Assembly: GCF_014230085.1 (NCBI RefSeq)
Contig: NZ_JACHVB010000035.1
Span: forward strand, 310,001 to 374,000
Length of the DNA stretch: 64,000 nucleotides
Direction of reading: 5' to 3'
DNA from: Ruficoccus amylovorans
Lineage (GTDB): Bacteria; Verrucomicrobiota; Verrucomicrobiia; Opitutales; Cerasicoccaceae
The notes beneath the pieces are model-generated. The model ran no database searches. It had not been told where the DNA came from and saw only the letters and a program-made list of their open reading frames with translations. The translations under genes were made by a program, and so were the position numbers. Of this stretch, positions 43,801 to 53,260 are shown piece by piece. Each line of letters starts with the position of its first letter. Position 1 is the first letter of the stretch.

Positions 43801-45276
43801 ATGCTATTGGTTGTCCGGCAGATGCTTTCCTCACCTGCGCGACCCTCTCTGCTCTGGTTCCGGCTCGATCTGCGGCTGGAAGATAACCCCGCCCTGGCCG
43901 ACGCACTCGCGGCAGGCGGGCCGGTGCTCCCGGTCTTTGTTCATGATCCGGCAGGCGAAGGGGCTTGGGCTCTCGGCGGCGCTTCCCGCTGGTGGCTGCA
44001 TCATGCGCTGGCTGATCTGGCTGATCAACTCGACCGGCTTGGTCTCCCGCTGATTTTACGCGAGGGGGATGCGTCGGGCTGCCTGCGTGAGCTTCTGGCC
44101 GAGACAGGGGCCGAAGCGGTGTATGCCAATCGCCGTTACGAACCTGCGGCTATCGCGCAGGAGGCGGAGGTAGCGGAGGGCGTGCTGGCATCCGGGGCTA
44201 AAATTTATTTTAGTAACGCGGCGCTGCTTTTTGAGCCCTGGGAGATCCGTAACAAGTCCGGTAATCCCTTTCAGGTGTTTACGCCCTACTGGCGGACCTG
44301 CCGGGAGCAGGGGTGGCCCGGCCCGGTACGGGTGGATTTAAAAAAGCTGGCAAAAATACCCGCCAAAGAATGCCCGCGTTCGCTCGCGCTGGACGAGCTT
44401 GGCCTGCTGCCCGACAAGGACTGGGATGCGGGCTTTTACGAGGCTTGGCAGCCGACGCGGGAGGGGGCGTTGGCGAGACTGGAGACCTTTGTCCGCGAGG
44501 GGCTTGACGAGTACGAGGGAGAGCGTGACCGTCCGGACCAGGACGGGACTTCGCGGCTTTCGCCGTACCTTCACTTCGGGCAGATTGGACCGCGAGAGGT
44601 TGCCGCCGCGCTAAAGCAGGGGGCGGGCGCGGTTGCTGCCGGAGCGGACAAGTACCTGGCTGAAATCGGCTGGCGCGAGTTCTCGCATCACCTGCTGTAC
44701 CATTTCCCGCAGACGCCGGAAGCGCCACTGAGGCCGGAGTTTGCCGACTTCCCCTGGCGGGAAAACGCTGACTTGCTCCGGGCCTGGCAACGCGGCCGAA
44801 CGGGTTACCCCTTGGTCGATGCCGGGATGCGGCAGCTCTGGTCGACCGGCTGGATGCACAATCGCGTGCGTATGGTGGCGGCCTCCCTGCTGGTCAAGCA
44901 CCTGCTTCAGCCCTGGCAGGCAGGCGCGCGCTGGTTCTGGGACACGTTGGTGGACGCCGACCTGGCCAACAACACCCAAGGCTGGCAATGGACCGCCGGT
45001 TGCGGGGCTGATGCCGCGCCGTATTTTCGCGTCTTCAACCCCGTGACGCAGGGCGAGCGTTTCGATCCGCAGGGCGACTACGTGCGCCGCTGGGTGCCCG
45101 AACTGGCCAAGCTGCCTCCGAAGTTCATCCACCGTCCGTGGGAGGCTCCGGCTTCGCTGCTGGAGGATTGCGGGGTGGTGTTGGGGAACGATTACCCCGA
45201 GCCAATCGTGGGGCATGTCGAGGGGCGCGGGCGCGCGCTGGCCGCGTTCGAGAAATTCAAATCCGCCCGCTCGTGA
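43801..45276 (+). CDS. phrB: Deoxyribodipyrimidine photolyase
   Basis: Light-driven repair enzyme that splits cyclobutane pyrimidine dimers using FAD, about 491 residues. The N-terminal antenna domain opens SLLWFRLDLRLEDNPAL. The FAD domain shows TGYPLVDAGMRQLWSTG, WMHNRVRMVAASLLVKH and ANNTQGWQWTAGCGADAAPY, all matching class I photolyases. Start at ATG 43801 is likely; TTG 43792 and ATG 43822 are in the same frame. The nucleoside-epimerase-like gene follows about 80 bp later. Confidence 0.95.
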   Translation: MLLVVRQMLSSPARPSLLWFRLDLRLEDNPALADALAAGGPVLPVFVHDPAGEGAWALGGASRWWLHHALADLADQLDRLGLPLILREGDASGCLRELLAETGAEAVYANRRYEPAAIAQEAEVAEGVLASGAKIYFSNAALLFEPWEIRNKSGNPFQVFTPYWRTCREQGWPGPVRVDLKKLAKIPAKECPRSLALDELGLLPDKDWDAGFYEAWQPTREGALARLETFVREGLDEYEGERDRPDQDGTSRLSPYLHFGQIGPREVAAALKQGAGAVAAGADKYLAEIGWREFSHHLLYHFPQTPEAPLRPEFADFPWRENADLLRAWQRGRTGYPLVDAGMRQLWSTGWMHNRVRMVAASLLVKHLLQPWQAGARWFWDTLVDADLANNTQGWQWTAGCGADAAPYFRVFNPVTQGERFDPQGDYVRRWVPELAKLPPKFIHRPWEAPASLLEDCGVVLGNDYPEPIVGHVEGRGRALAAFEKFKSARS

Positions 45277-45356
45277 ATTTTTACTGCTGTGAACTTTTAC
45301 CGGGGGGCGGGGATTCTCCCTCGCCATCGGGCGATACTGCCTAAACCATATTCACC

Positions 45357-46244
45357 ATGATGACAGTCGCCATTGCCGGAGGAACCGGCCTGATCGGAAG
45401 CGCTCTGCGCGCTTCACTCGAAGCCGACGGGCACCGTTGCCTGATCCTTTCCCGTTCGCCGGGCGAGAACACCGTCCGCTGGGACCCCGAGACCGGCGAA
45501 ATCGACGCCGGGGCGCTGGCAGGAGTTGATGCTGTCGTCAACCTGGCCGGGCGCAATATCGGCGGCCGCTGGAGCGAGTCGGTCAAGCGTGAGATCCGCG
45601 AAAGCCGTGTCGCTGGAACGGAACTGCTGGCTCGCCTCATTGCCGAACTGGAGCCGAAGCCACGCGTTTTCATCAATGCCTCGGCCATCGGTTACTATGG
45701 CATCGAGCGCGACGGGGATTTGGCGGAGGATGCCCCCGCCGGGGAAGGCTTTCTGGCCGATGTCTGCCGTGAGTGGGAAGCCGCTGCCGCCCCGGCCATC
45801 GCCTCGGGCGTCCGTACGGTGCTCCTGCGAAACGGGGTGGTTCTGACGCCCGATGGCGGCGCGCTGGAAAAAATTCTGACGCCGTTCAAGGCCGGGATCG
45901 GCGGCCCCATCGGCGACGGCAAGCAGTGGATGAGCTGGATCGCGCTCGACGATGTGGTGGGGCTGATCCGTTTCTGCCTCAACCACGATTCAATCAGTGG
46001 GCCGGTCAACGCCACCGCCCCCGCACCCGTGACCAACGCGGAATTTGCCACCACGCTGGGTGAGGTCATGGACAAGCCCTCGGCCATCACCACGCCCGCC
46101 TTCGCGGTCAAGTTCGCCTTCGGGCAGATGGCGGAGGAGACGGTTCTCTCCAGCGTGCGGGTGCTCCCGGCCAAGGCCGAAGCCGCCGGGTATGTTTTCC
46201 GTTTTCCGACCTTGCAACCGGCGCTCGAACACCTCTTGTCGTAG
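45357..46244 (+). CDS. TIGR01777-type SDR epimerase-like protein
   Basis: A 295-residue NAD(P)-binding short-chain dehydrogenase of the TIGR01777 (YfcH/SDR39U1) group. The Rossmann motif is [12 protein letters not shown], the partner block is [13 protein letters not shown], and the YxxxK-like site is in [21 protein letters not shown] and GPVNATAP are group-specific blocks. The enzyme function of this group is not settled. It begins a cluster with dtd and the 3-methyladenine glycosylase, spaced by 4 and 5 bp, so the three are likely one operon. Confidence 0.92.
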   Translation: MMTVAIAGGTGLIGSALRASLEADGHRCLILSRSPGENTVRWDPETGEIDAGALAGVDAVVNLAGRNIGGRWSESVKREIRESRVAGTELLARLIAELEPKPRVFINASAIGYYGIERDGDLAEDAPAGEGFLADVCREWEAAAAPAIASGVRTVLLRNGVVLTPDGGALEKILTPFKAGIGGPIGDGKQWMSWIALDDVVGLIRFCLNHDSISGPVNATAPAPVTNAEFATTLGEVMDKPSAITTPAFAVKFAFGQMAEETVLSSVRVLPAKAEAAGYVFRFPTLQPALEHLLS

Positions 46245-46248
46245 TAAC

Positions 46249-46704
46249 ATGCGTGCCGTCATTCAGCGAGTGGACGCGGCCTCGGTCAGCGTCGCGGGGG
46301 AAACGGTGGGTGAAATCGGGCCGGGCCTGCTTGTCTTTCTCGGCGTGGGGGAGGGCGATACGATGGAGGATGTGGCCTGGCTCGCGTCGAAGGTCTGCAA
46401 ACTGCGTGTCTTCGAGGACGGGGAGGGCCGGATGAACCGCGCCTTGACCGAAACCGGCGGCGGCGTGCTTGTCATCAGCCAGTTCACGCTCTTTGGGAAC
46501 CTGAAAAAGGGCACGCGCCCGTCGTTCAACCGTTCGGCCCCGCCGGAGCTGGCCATCCCGCTGTACGAGGCGTTTATCTCGGAGGCCTCGCGGTTGTTGG
46601 AAAAGCCCGTGCCCTCGGGCCGTTTCGCCGCCGACATGACGATCCACGCCGTCAACAACGGCCCCGTCACGCTCATTCTCGATACCCGCCAGAAAGATTT
46701 TTAA
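46249..46704 (+). CDS. dtd: D-aminoacyl-tRNA deacylase
   Basis: Homodimeric enzyme that removes D-amino acids (and Gly from tRNA-Ala) from tRNAs, 151 residues. The start [15 protein letters not shown] and blocks [18 protein letters not shown] and [13 protein letters not shown] are hallmarks, including the Gly-cis-Pro loop variant NNGPVT. It begins four bases after the preceding stop at the ATG 46249. The open frame from 46045 is an internal artefact. Confidence 0.96.
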   Translation: MRAVIQRVDAASVSVAGETVGEIGPGLLVFLGVGEGDTMEDVAWLASKVCKLRVFEDGEGRMNRALTETGGGVLVISQFTLFGNLKKGTRPSFNRSAPPELAIPLYEAFISEASRLLEKPVPSGRFAADMTIHAVNNGPVTLILDTRQKDF

Positions 46705-46709
46705 CCCAG

Positions 46710-47249
46710 ATGTCCATCCCGAAAGGAAAAGTGCTGCCGGTTGCTTTTTACCGGCGCGAGGCCGAAACCGTGACCCGCGAGTTGTTGGGGAAGGCGCTGT
46801 GCCGGGCGTTGCCCGGCGGCGGGGTACGGCGTTGCCTGCTGACGGAGCTGGAGGCCTACGTCGGCCCGCACGATAAGGCCTGCCACGCGAGCAAGGGTAA
46901 GACGCCGCGCACGGCCGTGATGTTCGAGCCCGGCGGTGTCTTTTACGTGTACTTGTGCTATGGCATGCACTGGATGCTGAACATCGTCACCGGCGCGAAG
47001 GACTACCCGGCGGCGGTGCTTGTGCGGGGAGTGGAGGAGATTTCCGGTCCCGGTCGCGTGACGAAGCAGCTCGGCATCGGGCGCGAGCAGAACGCGCTGC
47101 CCGTCCGCCGGACCAGCGGCCTTTGGGTGGAGGATGTCGGTATCGAAATTTTGGATACACAAGTCGAGCGCACGCCCCGCATCGGCATCAACTATGCGGG
47201 GGAATACTGGGTGAACCAGCCGCTGCGCTACCTCGTGCGCCCCAAGTAA
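46710..47249 (+). CDS. DNA-3-methyladenine glycosylase (AAG/MPG family)
   Basis: Predicted monofunctional DNA glycosylase removing alkylated purines, 179 residues. The conserved YVxxxD-like block is in LLTELEAYVGPHDKACHA (catalytic Glu), then GKTPRTAVMFEPGGVFYVYL and CYGMHWMLNIVTG, followed by AAVLVRGVE. This matches the human-MPG-like family rather than the helix-hairpin-helix AlkA/Tag groups. It begins five bases after dtd. Confidence 0.95.
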   Translation: MSIPKGKVLPVAFYRREAETVTRELLGKALCRALPGGGVRRCLLTELEAYVGPHDKACHASKGKTPRTAVMFEPGGVFYVYLCYGMHWMLNIVTGAKDYPAAVLVRGVEEISGPGRVTKQLGIGREQNALPVRRTSGLWVEDVGIEILDTQVERTPRIGINYAGEYWVNQPLRYLVRPK

Positions 47250-47277
47250 TACCGGTCCTAAGTAGTTTTGGGGGTTA

Positions 47278-47313
47278 TGCGAGAGGGGGTTTTTTGAAAA
47301 AAAAACCCTCTCG
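47278..47313. terminator. A/T-run hairpin beyond the glycosylase gene
   Basis: Arms GCGAGAGGG and CCCTCTCGC enclose a T6 and A9 pair, giving a long self-complementary stem with a two-base turn. It lies 29 bp after the stop and may end the three-gene repair transcript. The T tract lies inside the stem rather than after it, which is unusual. No further gene is visible in 47314-47496. Confidence 0.5.
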
Positions 47314-47496
47314 CGCTCTCCCTAAAAAACTTTTGAGCCGGAACTTCGTTCCTTCGCAAGAGCAGTAATCTTCAACTCAGGAGAGAGCCGGTACTCTCTC
47401 CGTGCCTCTGTGCCGCCGTGTGAGCATTTTTTCATTTTCAGGGCCTGAAATAAGAACCCTCAACCCTTGTCCATAAGGGCGCGGGGGATGGACAAG

Positions 47497-47532
47497 AAAA
47501 AACCGGAAAGCGTGTTTCACCACACTTTCCGG
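47497..47532 (-). terminator. Intrinsic terminator of the superoxide dismutase gene
   Basis: Read on the minus strand, a 12-pair stem (arms CCGGAAAGTGTG and CACGCTTTCCGG, one T-G mismatch-type pair) with a six-base loop is followed by six T residues, about 36 bp after the gene's stop. Confidence 0.9.
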
Positions 47533-47567
47533 CCTTCCTGTTAAAAGGTTCTGCTACGATTAAAAGC

Positions 47568-48341
47568 TCAGGCCGTCATGGCTGCCTCGGTGCGCTGGGC
47601 GACGTTATCCCAGTTGACGACGTTCCACCAGTTCTTGATGTAGTCGCCGCGGCGGTTCTGATACTTGAGGTAATAGGCGTGCTCCCAGACATCGAGCGCG
47701 AGGATCGGGATGACGCCCCACTGGGTCAGATTCTGGTGCTTCTCGGCCTGGAGGACGACGAGCTTGCCGCCGAAGGGCTGGTAGCCGAGGATGGCCCAGC
47801 CGCTGCCCTGGACCTTGGCGGCGGCGGCGGAGAATTGCCCCTTGAAGGCGTCGAGGCCACCGAAGTGCGTGTCGAGGGTCTTGCTCAGGGTGGAGGAGGG
47901 CTTGGTTGTCCCTTCCGGGGCCATGTTTGCGAAAAAAACGGTGTGCAGGTTGTAGCCCGCGCCGTTGAAGGCCAGCTCGTTCTCCCAGTAGGAAATCTCC
48001 GGGTAGTCTCCGGCGGAGCGGAACTGCTTGAGTTGGGCGAGCGCCTTGTTGAGCCCGTTCTTGTAGCCGTTGAAGTGGATGTCGTGGTGCAGGCGCATGG
48101 TCTCGGCGTCGATGGCCGGCTCCAGCGCGTCGTAGGCATAGGGGAGCGGGGGGAGTTCGTACTCGCCCGCACTGTTCATGGGCACAGTGTAGAGGAGCGA
48201 ATTGGTGGTGGAAGAAGAGGTGGCAGGGGCGGCCTGGGCGCGGCTGGCACCGAGAAGCCCCAGTCCGGCGAGGCCTGCGGCACCGACAAAGGCGCGGCGG
48301 TTCAGATTGACGGGGGGAGTGCTGTCAGGTGTCGTTTCCAT
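47568..48341 (-). CDS. Tat-exported Fe/Mn superoxide dismutase
   Basis: Predicted superoxide-detoxifying enzyme of 257 residues. The N-terminus has a twin-arginine signal (NRRAFVGAAGLAGLGLLG, Arg at 15-16) followed by SRAQA and a linker. The SOD fold supplies metal ligands His in MRLHHDIHF, His in GAGYNLHTVFF, and Asp and His in ALDVWEHAYY. Metal type (Fe or Mn) cannot be fixed by eye. Export through Tat implies it folds with its metal before crossing the membrane, so it probably guards the periplasm. A strong terminator follows. Confidence 0.93.
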   Translation of the reverse strand: METTPDSTPPVNLNRRAFVGAAGLAGLGLLGASRAQAAPATSSSTTNSLLYTVPMNSAGEYELPPLPYAYDALEPAIDAETMRLHHDIHFNGYKNGLNKALAQLKQFRSAGDYPEISYWENELAFNGAGYNLHTVFFANMAPEGTTKPSSTLSKTLDTHFGGLDAFKGQFSAAAAKVQGSGWAILGYQPFGGKLVVLQAEKHQNLTQWGVIPILALDVWEHAYYLKYQNRRGDYIKNWWNVVNWDNVAQRTEAAMTA

Positions 48342-48454
48342 CCCGCAGCGTAGAGAAGGTGCGAGGTCAAGTCAAACGGACGGGTGATTTTTGCCGGGGC
48401 TTTTTGTGGGTGCCGTATTTATTGATACGCGTTAGATAAACTGCTGAGACTCTG

Positions 48455-49975
48455 CTAACGGCTCATGCCGAGACGTTCCCACTGTTCGGCGGGGGCGTCG
48501 AGGGCGTGCAGGTGACGGTCGAGTTCGGCCAGGAGACGGTTTTCGACGGCTTCGTCTGTCAGTGGCGATTGTTGCTGTGGGTCGGCCTCCAGGTCGAAAA
48601 GGAGAGTCCCGAAGGTGCGCGAGATCCGTTCGTTGCCGGGCATACCGCCGCCAGAGGGCAATTTCATCAGGTGGCAGCCCTGGGTGAATCCGAAACTGAC
48701 CGGCTCGAAGGGCTGCTGGAAAACTTCGGTGGAAAAGGCGGCTCGCATGTGCGCGGGCATGAGGGTGTAGGCGTTGAGAGGGGCGTTTTCTGCGTCCGGG
48801 GGATTGCCACGCATGTAAACGTGGCGGCCGTCGGTGATGTTGACGTGCGCCCCGAACATCCCGAAGACGGCGGTTTCGCGGACCGGCTTGTCCGTGGCGA
48901 TGGTGGCGGCGAGGTTGTGGCCGCTCATGCGCGGGGTGGGACAGAGGTCGAAAAAGTTCAGCACGGTCGGGGCGATGTCGATGGCGGGCTGGACAAGGGA
49001 CTGGCGGCGTTCGCCGCGTTTACGGCAGCGCGGGTCCCAGACGAAGAACGGCGTGCGGGCCACTTCTTCATAAAAGGGCATCCAGCATTTGGCCCAGCAG
49101 TCGTGTTCGCCGAGGAGGAATCCGTGGTCGGTTCCGACGATGAGCATGGTGTCATCCCACATCTGGTGCGCGTCCATGTAGTCGAGCACGTCGCCGAGCT
49201 TTTCGTCGCACATGGAGACGAGAGCGGCGTACTGGTAGCGCATGTGCTCGACCTCCTCGGGGCTCTCCTCGACCCGGCGGTACGGGGGCCAGTCGATGTC
49301 GCGGCCCTTGTACTTCCCGTAGTGCTCGCGGTAGAGATCCTTGTAGCGGCGGTGCGAGAAAAAGGGTTCGTGTGGGTCGAAGGTCTCGATTTGGAGGAAC
49401 CAGTTGTCCTCGTCGCGGTTGCGGTCCAGAAACTCCCTCGCCTGCGTGAAAACCTGCGACATGGGCTGGAGATGGGGGTCGGGCATGACCTGGCGGTTGA
49501 TGGCGTCCTGGCGTACCATTTGAGAGTTGTCGTCGGCTGGGAGTTTCATCGAGCAGTTGCGCAGGGCGTGGGCCTCGATGGGGTCGGGGGAGCGCACTTG
49601 AGGAATCCACGGATCCCCTTCCTGCCCGCGGATGCACTCCCAGGTGTTGTACTTGGTGTGGTAGTTGGTACCGCCTTCTTCCCAGTAGTGGCCGTGGTCG
49701 CTGATGAGGTGGGTGTAGACGCCAGCCTCCTTGAGTATCCGGGGCATGGAGTCGTCGCAGGGTTCGAGCGGTCCCCAGCCTCGGTGCAGGAAGTTCGGAC
49801 GGCCGGTGTGCAGGTCGCGCCGGGCGGGCATGCAGGGCATGCTGCAAACGTACGACGTGTCGAAGGTCACGCTCTGGCGTGCGAGGCGTTCGAAGTTCGG
49901 AGCCACGATGGAGCCGCCGTAGGGGGGCAGCATATGCCGGTTGAGCGAGTCGAACATGACGTAGATCACTTTCAT
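48455..49975 (-). CDS. Type I sulfatase
   Basis: Predicted sulfate-ester hydrolase of 506 residues. The maturation motif CMPARRDLHTG (Cys about 48) matches C-x-P-x-R, the site converted to formylglycine. Metal ligands are in YVMFDSLNRH and in GTDHGFLLGEHD. Start at ATG 49975 is chosen because MKVIYVMFDS is the first strand and a GGGGGA precedes it; the frame is open to 50017. No signal peptide is visible, so the enzyme may act in the cytoplasm on imported sulfated sugars. Its substrate is unknown. A sulfatase-maturing enzyme is not in this window. Confidence 0.92.
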   Translation of the reverse strand: MKVIYVMFDSLNRHMLPPYGGSIVAPNFERLARQSVTFDTSYVCSMPCMPARRDLHTGRPNFLHRGWGPLEPCDDSMPRILKEAGVYTHLISDHGHYWEEGGTNYHTKYNTWECIRGQEGDPWIPQVRSPDPIEAHALRNCSMKLPADDNSQMVRQDAINRQVMPDPHLQPMSQVFTQAREFLDRNRDEDNWFLQIETFDPHEPFFSHRRYKDLYREHYGKYKGRDIDWPPYRRVEESPEEVEHMRYQYAALVSMCDEKLGDVLDYMDAHQMWDDTMLIVGTDHGFLLGEHDCWAKCWMPFYEEVARTPFFVWDPRCRKRGERRQSLVQPAIDIAPTVLNFFDLCPTPRMSGHNLAATIATDKPVRETAVFGMFGAHVNITDGRHVYMRGNPPDAENAPLNAYTLMPAHMRAAFSTEVFQQPFEPVSFGFTQGCHLMKLPSGGGMPGNERISRTFGTLLFDLEADPQQQSPLTDEAVENRLLAELDRHLHALDAPAEQWERLGMSR

Positions 49976-50093
49976 GTCCCCCAGTCTGATCCCGGCTTTT
50001 CGCTTCTCCAATTCCAAAAGCGTACCCTAAAATCCATACATATGTATTTTGAGGCGTAGCTTGCACCGCGCGAAGGTTTCTTGCCTACGCCGT

Positions 50094-50522
50094 TTAATCC
50101 AAGGGGAGTTCCATCTTGTAGCGGGCGATTCCAAAGGCGGGGGTGAGCGAACCTTGCTTGCGGTATCCCTGGCGGATGAGGAAGGGCAAGTGGCGCTCTT
50201 CGGCGTGGACATAGACAGACTTCAGGCCCAACTGCCGGGCGACTTGGGACAGATAGATCAGAATATCATCGCCGAGGCGGTGCCCGCGGTATTCGGGCAG
50301 TACGACGATGCGGCTGAGCTTGCCGTCGCACTCCAGTCGTCCTGTGCCGACATAGCGCCCTTCGGGGTCTTTGGCCAAGGCGTGCCGACAGTAACGGTCT
50401 TCACGATCCGTTTCCAGCGCGGTCGGATTTTTCTTTTCCTCCATGTAGACGATGAAACGGATCGCCTCAATGTGCAGGTAGTCCTGCTCCCAGCATGCGA
50501 GCTGTAGATGAACATCTTTCAT
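50094..50522 (-). CDS. GNAT-family N-acetyltransferase
   Basis: A 142-residue acetyltransferase of unknown substrate. The acetyl-CoA site reads RIVVLPEYRGHRLGDDIL, and YVGTGRLECDGKLSRI and LGLKSVYVHAEERHLPF fill the fold, similar to the ElaA/YjcF-type group. It lies about 75 bp downstream of the sulfatase's 5' side in the same direction and 98 bp from the divergent aldo/keto reductase. A role for the pair is not apparent. Confidence 0.85.
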   Translation of the reverse strand: MKDVHLQLACWEQDYLHIEAIRFIVYMEEKKNPTALETDREDRYCRHALAKDPEGRYVGTGRLECDGKLSRIVVLPEYRGHRLGDDILIYLSQVARQLGLKSVYVHAEERHLPFLIRQGYRKQGSLTPAFGIARYKMELPLD

Positions 50523-50620
50523 GGGGTCTAGTCCTTAATCGGAGCAATGGGTGACTACTTTAGTTCGTAGAGCCTTTTTTCATGCTGGTTAGGCTAACCG
50601 CTATTTGCTAAAGTTTACGC

Positions 50621-51622
50621 ATGGAATACCGCCGATTGGGAAAGACAGGGTTGAAAGTGAGCGCGCTCTCCTATGGCGCCTGGGTTACTTTCGGGCAGCA
50701 GATTGACGATGAGACAGCCAAGGCTCTGATCAAAACCGCCTACGATGGTGGGGTGACATTTTTCGACAATGCCGAGGTCTACGCCGCCGGGCAGGCTGAG
50801 CGGGTCATGGGCAAGGCCCTGGCCGACCTGGGTTTTGCCCGCGACAGCTTCTGTGTCTCCAGTAAGGTCTATTGGGGGCCGACAACCTCGAACACCCACC
50901 CGACCACCCGCGGACTCTCCCGCAAGCATGTGACCGAGGTTTGCCATGCCGCGCTCAAGCGCTTGCGCGTGGATTACCTGGACCTGTATTTCTGCCACCG
51001 ACCCGACCGGGAAACCCCCATCGCCGAGACGGTGGCCGCGATGACCGACCTCATCCGTCAGGGCAAGGTGCTTTATTGGGGCACCTCCGAGTGGACCGCC
51101 CGCGATATTGCGCTGGCGCACGCTGCCGCCCGGGAGTACGGACTCTACGCGCCCGTGGTGGAACAGCCGCAGTATAACCTCTTTCATCGCGCCCGGGTGG
51201 AGGTCGAGTACAGCCGGCTCTACGAAGACCCCGGTCTGGGCACCACTGTGTGGTCGCCCTTGGCCTCCGGACTGCTCTCGGGCAAGTACCTCGAAGGCGA
51301 CCCCGGCGACACCCGTATCTCCATGCAGGGGATGGAGTGGCTGAAGGAGCGTTTCGAGGGGGAAGAGTTTGAGCAGAAGTGCAAAATCGTGGCCGAACTG
51401 GGCAACCTGGCTGGCGAACTCGGAACGACACTTCCCCGGCTGGGCCTGGCCTGGTGCCTGAAAAACCCGAATGTCAGCACCGCCATCATGGGCGCATCCA
51501 AAGTTTACCAGTTGGAGGAAAACCTCAAGGCGATGAACGACGTGGCACTGCTCACCGACGAGGTTATGGCGCGGATCGACGCCGTCGCCGGAACCCGGCC
51601 CGAGCCCGAACCGCTTTTCTAG
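50621..51622 (+). CDS. Aldo/keto reductase, Kv-beta-like
   Basis: NADPH-dependent reductase of 333 residues with the (beta/alpha)8 fold. Catalytic residues are visible as Asp in FFDNAEVYAAG with Tyr, Lys in VSSKVYWG, and His in DLYFCHRPD. The NADPH-binding C-terminal part shows NPNVSTAIMGASK. It resembles the potassium-channel beta-subunit/YghZ group of reductases acting on aldehydes such as methylglyoxal. A cluster of hairpins follows the gene. Confidence 0.92.
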   Translation: MEYRRLGKTGLKVSALSYGAWVTFGQQIDDETAKALIKTAYDGGVTFFDNAEVYAAGQAERVMGKALADLGFARDSFCVSSKVYWGPTTSNTHPTTRGLSRKHVTEVCHAALKRLRVDYLDLYFCHRPDRETPIAETVAAMTDLIRQGKVLYWGTSEWTARDIALAHAAAREYGLYAPVVEQPQYNLFHRARVEVEYSRLYEDPGLGTTVWSPLASGLLSGKYLEGDPGDTRISMQGMEWLKERFEGEEFEQKCKIVAELGNLAGELGTTLPRLGLAWCLKNPNVSTAIMGASKVYQLEENLKAMNDVALLTDEVMARIDAVAGTRPEPEPLF

Positions 51623-51653
51623 GGGTCCGCTACCAAAATTCTTCCTATAAATA

Positions 51654-51726
51654 TTGGGGGCTGCGCGCCCCCCAAGTGCGTGAGCGCACTGGACATTGAG
51701 GGGCGCTGCCCCGACCCCTGAGGGGT
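51654..51726. repeat. Cluster of four perfect hairpins
   Basis: Four inverted repeats lie in 73 bp: TTGGGGG/CCCCCAA (51654-51675), AGTGCG/CGCACT (51675-51690), GGGGC/GCCCC (51700-51712) and ACCCC/GGGGT (51714-51726). They lie between the aldo/keto reductase and the DUF2254 gene, which converge. No T-run follows, so these are not simple terminators; a repetitive element or structured 3' end is more likely. Confidence 0.65.
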
Positions 51727-51778
51727 ATCCAAACTGAGTTACACCCCAAACTTATGCCAGGAACTTGGCTAACATGAC

Positions 51779-53038
51779 CTATGCGCTGGGCTGTTTACAG
51801 ATATCGGCTACGCTTTGGTAGTCTTCGTCCAGGGCGAGGCCGAGCTTGGCGCGTTTAAGGGCTTGTTCGGCGTGGCGTTCGCAGACGGCTTTTAAGTCCT
51901 CGTCCACGGCAGCGAGGGCGCGGAAGGCTTTTTGCAGGCGGATCATCACCTCGCGCATGGGTGCGCCGTCGCGGGCGATGCCGGTAAAGGCGTCGTCAAA
52001 CAGCGCGTCCAGGGGGATGCAGGGCGCATCCACCCGGTCGTAGCGGTTGTCCGTTTCGGCGTCCGATTCGTTTTGGGGGTTACTCCAGCGGTGGAGTAGG
52101 CGGACGAGCTGCCCGGTGACCTGAATGGCGGTGCCGGGGTCGTTGACAGCGGGGGAGAGGGCGCGGCTGGCGATTTCCGAGAGAACGATGAAGCCAAAGC
52201 GCGGGTCCTCGTCGAAGAGCCGTTGCTCGCCGATACGGAAGGCGCGGCGCACGCGGTTGATTTCCTCTTCTTCGAGGGGGGCTTGCGGCTTGCCCGCGAT
52301 GCGGGCCAGCACCCGGTCCGGCGTGATGAACGCCCCGGGCAACACCTCGGCGTGGACTTTCAGGTCCGCCTGAGTGGCCCATTTTTGCAGAAAAGCCCAG
52401 TCCACCCGCTGAAGGTAGCCGATGTCGGCCCCCCGGATTTCGATGCCACCGTCGGTGTCCTCCTGGGCGCAGGCATGCCAGAGCCAGGAGCGCTGGTAGC
52501 GACCGATGGAGCGGACGGTTGCGGCTTCTACTTTTTCCAGGGTCATGCCGAGCCGCCCGAGACGGGCGATGCGGTCCACCCAGCGGATAAAGGTGATGAC
52601 CACGACCCAGAAGACCGTCAGCGTCAGCAGCAGGAGAAAGAAGCGTCCGGAGCCGCTGTAGAACCCGTTCATCAGGGCGAGCACGGCGATGACCGAGAAC
52701 AGGAAAGCCCCGATAAAGGTCGAGAGCGCGTTCTGGGAAACGTCGTCGGCGATGATGAGCGAGAATGCGCGCGGGGTGGCGGTCTGCCCGGCGGAGGAGT
52801 AGGCCGAAACCATGGCCCCGACCGCAAAAACCGCGATGGCGAGCATGCCGGAACTGAGCACGCCAAGCAGGATCTGAAGGGATTCGCGGCTGATGTCGGG
52901 CACGAGGCTGTCGTCCACCCAGCGCCCCAGCAGGTAGGCGATGACGGTCGCCACCACGGAGACTATACACATGAGCAGGGGGCGCACCCAGAGGGCTTCG
53001 GCCAGACGGTTTCGGATAAATTGCAGGGTACTGAGCAT
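51779..53038 (-). CDS. DUF2254-type membrane protein
   Basis: A 419-residue inner-membrane protein. Four predicted helices lie in the first 150 residues (LLMCIVSVVATVIAYLLG, LLGVLSSGMLAIAVFAVG, LSTFIGAFLFSVIAVLALM, FFLLLLTLTVFWVVVITF), followed by a large cytoplasmic domain with EDPRFGFIVLSEIASRALSP and AVNDPGTAIQVTGQLVRLL, which mark the DUF2254 family. Start is ATG 53038; the open frame to 53224 lies outside the family. The function is unknown; a channel or osmotic role has been suggested for relatives, but nothing here shows it. It diverges from trpB over about 220 bp. Confidence 0.88.
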   Translation of the reverse strand: MLSTLQFIRNRLAEALWVRPLLMCIVSVVATVIAYLLGRWVDDSLVPDISRESLQILLGVLSSGMLAIAVFAVGAMVSAYSSAGQTATPRAFSLIIADDVSQNALSTFIGAFLFSVIAVLALMNGFYSGSGRFFLLLLTLTVFWVVVITFIRWVDRIARLGRLGMTLEKVEAATVRSIGRYQRSWLWHACAQEDTDGGIEIRGADIGYLQRVDWAFLQKWATQADLKVHAEVLPGAFITPDRVLARIAGKPQAPLEEEEINRVRRAFRIGEQRLFDEDPRFGFIVLSEIASRALSPAVNDPGTAIQVTGQLVRLLHRWSNPQNESDAETDNRYDRVDAPCIPLDALFDDAFTGIARDGAPMREVMIRLQKAFRALAAVDEDLKAVCERHAEQALKRAKLGLALDEDYQSVADICKQPSA

Positions 53039-53260
53039 CTTTTGGGTTCTGGTACAAAAAAGCGTTTTTGCCTCCGCTGCAACACGCATACGCTTCTTCC
53101 ACCGGGGAGCGCTTGACGGTGCACAAAGACAATGCGGGAACCAGGTGGGATGGGTATTGATTTTCGGGGCTGATATCCACATACTCGAAGGTTCAATGAC
53201 AACCTCAGCCGGGTCCGGCAGCATTGCCGTCCGGGCGGGCTGATTTTCACCTGCTTAGCG

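Noticed and set aside
48506-50059. 517-codon plus-strand frame opposite the sulfatase
   Set aside because: Antisense shadow; the minus strand has a full sulfatase motif set.
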